Positions 59,758 to 64,000 of a stretch of DNA of 64,000 nt are shown piece by piece. The notes under the pieces were generated by a model. The model did not search any database. It saw nothing but the letters and a program-made list of their open reading frames with translations, and was not told the origin of the DNA. The stretch covers positions 28,546,147 to 28,610,146 of the forward strand of contig CM034243.1 in the NCBI GenBank assembly GCA_019916065.1. The letters are read 5' to 3'. The stretch comes from Vitellaria paradoxa (lineage: Eukaryota; Streptophyta; Magnoliopsida; Ericales; Sapotaceae). A program made the translations under genes and the position numbers. Positions within the stretch are counted from its first letter, which is position 1, and each line of letters starts with the position of its first letter.

Positions 59758-61190
59758 CTTTCAAGAGCACCAAAAAAATATAACTCTAACATAAAGGTGG
59801 TTCTCAAGGAAGTGGAGGCGGACATGATAAAGGTTCATTTTCATCCGAGGGTAGCAAAAATAAAGGAAGCCGGTCATCATCAGGAAATTTCCATCCAAGG
59901 TTTTCCAAGCTCAAATTTCCGCGATACAATGGTACCAGTTGGATTTGCAAGGTTGAGCAATATTTTGATTTTCAGCAAACTGATGAAGGAGAATAATTAG
60001 CTATGACAGGGTACCATCTTGATGGGGATGTACAATCGTGGTACCAATTTTTAAAAAATGAAGGGTGGCGTATGAATTGGGAGATCCTTAAATCAGAATT
60101 ACAAAAGTATTATGGGCCAACGCAGTTCCAGAATTTCTTTGGCGATTTTACTAAGGCAAAGCAATCAGGAACCGTCTCCTAAACATAGCTGAACTGGTAA
60201 GTGGGTGTGCTGCCCACGTTATTATTGTTGGCAAGGTTTCGAGTCCCATGACCGTGACTCAAGTAGGAGGCATGGTTGAGAGGGCCGACCATGTGTCCTC
60301 CAGTTGACTCATCGGTAAAGCTCGATGGAGTTCGGGGTCACCCAAAAAAAAAAAAGAGCAGTCGGGAACTATGAGAGAATATCAAGTTGAATTTATGAAA
60401 CTCATAAGCAAGGTTGGGCAACTCTTAGTGGATCAACAAATTTGGGGAGGGGTTTGGGATTATTAGTGGGCTAAAGGAAAATTTGAGGGTAGATGTTTCG
60501 GTAGGAGGCCCAACCATATTGCCTTCAGCTATTGGGCTTGCTAGGTTATATGAAGCTCAGAACTTGGACTTGAAGAGACCTACGATAGAGGTCAAGAAGA
60601 GTATAGCATCGTCAGCAAACTTAGGGGCACCACCGTTGCTTTCACCATCTCTATCTCAACCAAAGGTGCTGGTGATAAAAAAATTAAGCCCGATGGAGAT
60701 GCGGGAGAGACGAGATAAGGGATTCTACTTTAACTGCGATGAAAAGTTCTCGCTAGGGCACCGGTGTAAATCTCTGTTCTACTTAGAAAGATGATTTGTA
60801 GAAGCTGATGCATCGTCTACTGAAACTTCTGCATTCCAGGAGGAGATGAAGGAAGAAAAGACAGCGCCGGCAATCGGTCTCCATATGATTTCCAGTACTC
60901 AGGAGCCCCAAACGATGTGTGTGATCGAAAAAATAAAGAATCGAAGGGTGACTGTCCTGCTGGACTCAGGAAATATACACGACTTTGTCAATGAACATAT
61001 TACATCTGAGATAGGATTGCGACCGAAGAAAGGATAGCGATTTGAGGTTTCAATGGTTGATGGAAGCAAAATTACAAGTTTAAGGATATGCAGAGGGGTG
61101 TCAATCTTCATTCAAGGAAACCAATTTGTGGTGGATTTGTATTTGTTACCACTGGAGGGCTGTGACGTGGCGCACATTTACAACCCATTG
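59757..61190 (+). pseudogene. Gypsy gag-protease pseudogene
   Basis: Gag core: CKVEQYFDFQQTDEGE, LAMTGYHLDGDVQSWYQFL and WEILKSELQKYYGPTQFQNF (59945-60145), with a frameshift and a stop. After the SINE the frame resumes as MREYQVEFMKLISKVGQLL (60370-60425). The zinc knuckle near 60720-60770 reads GFYFNCDEKFSLGHRCK: the first Cys of CX2CX4HX4C is Tyr. The protease motif VTVLLDSGNIHDFVNE (60950-61000) keeps DSG, and LYLLPLEGCDV (near 61140) is the usual segment before LGMQWL, which is missing. Frameshifts and stops (60793, 61036) show it is dead. Confidence 0.88.
60161..60369 (+). mobile_element. Poly(A) SINE inserted in gypsy gag, 12-bp TSD
   Basis: The gag reading frame is interrupted between QSGT and MREYQ by about 185 bp that ends in A12. 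Flanks GCAATCAGGAAC (60161-60172) and GCAGTCGGGAAC (60358-60369) agree at 10 of 12 positions. The insert has a tRNA-like GGTTTCGAGTCCC B box near 60235-60250 and an upstream AACTGGTAAGTGGG A-box-like stretch. Removing the insert in thought restores gag continuity, which defines its borders independently of the duplication. Confidence 0.88.
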
Positions 61191-61195
61191 AAGTT

Positions 61196-61197
61196 AG

Positions 61198-61235
<38 letters not shown>

Positions 61236-61977
61236 CTTCACATCAATATAACAAACTCCTCAAAACAAAATAAAGAGTAAAGTGTAAGTGTAATGTGGTC
61301 CTATCAAAACCAGGAATGTGGTCCATAAGGAAGTGAACAATTTTATAGATGTACACACAAAATAACAGCAATTCTATATATTATCATGTTATCGATATGA
61401 AACATGATAAACAAATCTCAACATCATAAAGAAAATCTCAACACGTTATAATCATAACATTATCATTATCAATTCAATAGTTTAGTTCCAATATTATCAT
61501 AATCAAGCAATAAACTAGGTTATTTACTTTACAAGACTAATCCGAAAAATTAACATCCTACTCAAATAACAGTCACTTGTGCACAGTCGATAAGTGAGTA
61601 CAATCCTCACACACAATTCTGGGAAGTACTCACACATGAATTGCACTTGCCTAATGATCTATTTCTCATATACAGTTCTATACTATAACATGCCCATCTT
61701 AGGCATCTATATCATTATGTAGGTACTAGTCTACTAGTACGATAACTAGCATATCCTTGGGTAATTTAAGGACTATCACCCTTGGCTAATTTAAGGACTA
61801 TCAATTCATGGATACGTATATAATTTATCTAAATATTTCTTAACCCCCAAACACAATCAAACATTTCTAAATTATAATCAACATCTCATCACTATATAAT
61901 TCATTTCATAACATCTTATTATTCCCTTTTATTTCTCTTTATTGTATGAAACCTCATTCATATGTAATATGATAAAT
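61196..61977. other. AT-rich spacer
   Basis: It begins with a (TA)n tract (61205-61232). No gene. Two copies of TTGGSTAATTTAAGGACTATCA occur at 61757 and 61782. Confidence 0.4.
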
Positions 61978-61980
61978 AGA

Positions 61981-62148
61981 GGGCCCGTTTGGTTTGAAAT
62001 AATTTGATGAAAATCTCTGAAAATCTCTATAAATCTCTGTTAACTTTATATCACATCAACTTTTTTCTCTCACTGCACGTATTACGAACTCTCTCCAAAC
62101 CACAATTTATCTCAATTTATTTCATTTTTTCTTACTCCAAACAATCCC
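61981..62148. mobile_element. 168-bp MITE, copy 2, TSD AGA
   Basis: It begins GGGCCCGTTTGGTTTG and ends CCAAACAATCCC, flanked by AGA on both sides (61978-61980, 62149-62151). About 90% identical to 35732-35898 in the same orientation. Confidence 0.85.
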
Positions 62149-62219
62149 AGAATATCATAACGTGCATGCATGTATCTTAGATTAATGTTAACTGAACAAA
62201 CATAAGATAACGGAAAGGT

Positions 62220-62576
62220 GTGCAATGCAAAGTGGTGACTCTCCTCTCCTTCCTCCTTCTCTCCTTTCTTTCTTTGTCTTCCACCTCATTTTTTCACTCA
62301 AGCTCCCAAGATTACAATATTCACATGCATATGACTCTCTACATTTTTTCTCTAACTCCCAACTCCTTCAGCCCTCAAGACTCTCTCTCAAATCTTAGCC
62401 CTAAATTAACTCTAGTGGTACGTAAATCACCGTCAACCCATGCATGTAATGTTTATTTATATAGAGAAGTAATCGCCAATAAAGAAGACACTTGGAGACT
62501 TTCTAAACAAATGACATGCAGAAATATAGGTGGGTTACCCACCCAAGCAATGAATATATATATATATATATATTAA
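62220..62576 (+). CDS. Candidate small secreted-protein ORF, 118 codons
   Basis: It starts at 62220 with MQCKVVTLLSFLLLSFLSLS, a typical signal-peptide pattern (basic n-region, leucine-rich core, then Ser-rich cleavage-like sequence). Composition stays plausible to SPKLTLVV, where CTAGTG|GTACGTAAA offers a splice donor at about 62419. After that the frame becomes low-complexity, ending in (IY)n from a TA repeat. It may be the first exon of a real secreted peptide gene or a chance ORF. No known peptide motif such as a CLE box is seen. Confidence 0.25.
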   Translation: MQCKVVTLLSFLLLSFLSLSSTSFFHSSSQDYNIHMHMTLYIFSLTPNSFSPQDSLSNLSPKLTLVVRKSPSTHACNVYLYREVIANKEDTWRLSKQMTCRNIGGLPTQAMNIYIYIY

Positions 62577-64000
62577 AACTCCGGTAATGAAAAACTATTA
62601 GGAAAACTATGTACGACAGCCGTACAAACAGATTGGCATACATACGTTGGTGTGGAGAGGCTCTCCAGGCTTAGAAATTTTTGGAGTTTAAATGCTAGGT
62701 TCGTGGAAAATGATCATTTTGTCTTCACAATAATATAATATCAAACTATGCCAATTACATAAATGAATGAAATACTTTGATAAATGTATGAATCATAATA
62801 AATATAGTGTTTGATTAAGAGATATAGAGATGAGATTGGATTGCTAAGCCTATGTATTCTATCACATCTCGTTTTGGCCTTTTTACTTGTTTATGATTCG
62901 AGAGATATTCAAAACCACCTCATTTGTATTATTTATCTCTATTTTCAAATTAATTTTTTGTTAAAATTAAAATGTATAAAATTATCTCATGTCAAATCAC
63001 AACTTTTATCATTCTATATTTCAAATTATTAACATCATGTTATGCCAATTTTATATATTATCACAAGATTTTTATTTAATAAGCAAGTCTAGTTTGAATA
63101 AAAAAATTAAACCCGTTTAATAAATATGTTGAATTTGAATAACAATTTACTCAATCTTGTTTAATTATATAATTAATTAAATAATATACATCTAAAATAT
63201 ATTAATTAAATAATTTATATTTATATAATAATATAATATGTTTTTCATTTTAATAACCGCATTAATATAATTTATTGAATTTTTAAGTGAACTATTTTTA
63301 TATTAGTAATTAAATCTTGATCAATAAAATCCAACAATAATATTTAAAATTTATATGTTATATATATATCTAATAATTACACACGTAATATTTCACATTT
63401 GAAAGAGATATAGATATAGCATATCAATCACAATAAATTAAAGTTATTTTTGTGAGTTACGAAATTTTAATTAATTAGAATGGATTTTTTTTTATGGTAC
63501 AAAAGATTACTGATATTGAAGAGTTACTTACAAATAGCTTGGCCCATTATAAGGCTCACCTGGCCTCTTGCATTTATAAATGCACCGACTTTATACTAAA
63601 ATATATATATATATATATATATAAGCTTCTTTTATGTTGTGTTAGAAACATAAATTTTTGGAGGAAGACAAAAAATAAAGAGAAAATAAAATTTATAATT
63701 TGTGTAATTTTTTTTTATACTTAACCAATAAAAGTTAGATTTTGTTGATAAATATCTATTTATTTTAATTTTATTTTTCTAATCAATAAAAAATAAAATA
63801 AATTTAATTTTTTCACTTTTCTCTTTTCACACAAATCTATAGTCTATTGACAAGGAGGAAATTAAACGACGCGATGGTTGTATAAAATAACAAAATCATT
63901 TTACTTTGTAGTGATTTAAATTTTTGTGCGCATTGGCGGGCTCATCAAAAATTGCCCTACTGGCTTAAAAAATTATATCAAAATTTCGTTAATTTTGTTT
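62577..64000. other. AT-rich spacer to window end
   Basis: No gene is supported. (TA)n runs occur at 62550-62573 and 63600-63622; AAACCCGTTTAATAAATATG near 63110 resembles decayed dispersed repeats. Confidence 0.4.

Larger units (their letters stand above)
57740..61195 (+). mobile_element. Ty3/gypsy retrotransposon relic with two nested insertions
   Basis: An LTR-like or 3'-UTR-like stretch (57740-58090) is followed by decayed gag N-terminal sequence (58100-58470), an AT-rich insert (58478-59757), the gag core, a SINE (60161-60369), then the zinc knuckle and protease. Coding similarity stops at 61195, where a (TA)n tract begins; reverse transcriptase and integrase are absent. LTR edges were not fixed. 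Confidence 0.75.

Overview
The window is nuclear DNA of a flowering plant. It is roughly 70% A+T and has large spacers. Genes are split by GT-AG introns, some longer than 2 kb, and plant transposon families are abundant: Ty1/copia and Ty3/gypsy remnants, a LINE, SINEs, and Harbinger- and hAT-type MITEs. I cannot name the species. No operons, CRISPR arrays, rRNA genes or full-length tRNA genes were seen.

Three protein genes are well supported. (1) 583-6091, + strand: the last six exons of a PAP27/PAP24-type purple acid phosphatase (metallophosphoesterase); its 5' half lies before the window. (2) 29262-33177, - strand: a complete two-exon gene for a 378-residue protein with an N-terminal domain I recognise as conserved in plants but cannot name, and a Trp/Gly/Asn-rich tail carrying about a dozen WG/GW dipeptides. 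(3) 44827-48675, - strand: a complete five-exon gene for a 420-residue IQD calmodulin-binding protein with IQ67 and DUF4005 regions. Nothing suggests the three act in one pathway; they are separated by 23 kb and 12 kb of repeats.

Layout. 1-6.1 kb: phosphatase exons, with an LTR-like insert and MITE-like elements in the introns. 6.1-16.2 kb: AT-rich spacer with LTR-like remnants, tandem duplications (a 232-bp pair at 12220-12682), an inverted pair of one repeat family at 6.9 and 14.7 kb, and a GC-richer island at 10.6-11.1 kb. 16.2-22 kb: unassigned ORFs and a perfect 32-bp palindrome. 22.0-22.9 kb: decayed LINE reverse transcriptase. 24.2-26.1 kb: 3' part of an Athila/Tat-like gypsy element, - strand. 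26.4-28.4 kb: SINE-like dispersed repeats and a G24 run. 29.3-33.2 kb: the WG/GW gene. 33.5-36.6 kb: MITEs, a roughly 1.87-kb giant inverted repeat and a hAT-like element. 38.5-44.8 kb: Harbinger and hAT MITEs, a copia gag relic between direct repeats, and a probable LTR. 44.8-48.7 kb: the IQD gene with three MITEs in its introns. 49.2-49.5 kb: a SINE with a perfect 18-bp target duplication. 49.5-57.7 kb: AT-rich spacer. 57.7-61.2 kb: a gypsy gag-protease relic interrupted by an LTR-like insert and by a poly(A) SINE. 61.2-64 kb: a second copy of a 168-bp MITE and a short signal-peptide-like ORF.

I found no undescribed defence-like or metabolic system. The observations most worth following are the WG/GW-rich protein (possible Argonaute-hook protein), the giant inverted repeat 0.6 kb upstream of it, an internal empty-site proof of a MITE insertion in the IQD gene, and the nested insertions in the gypsy relic.
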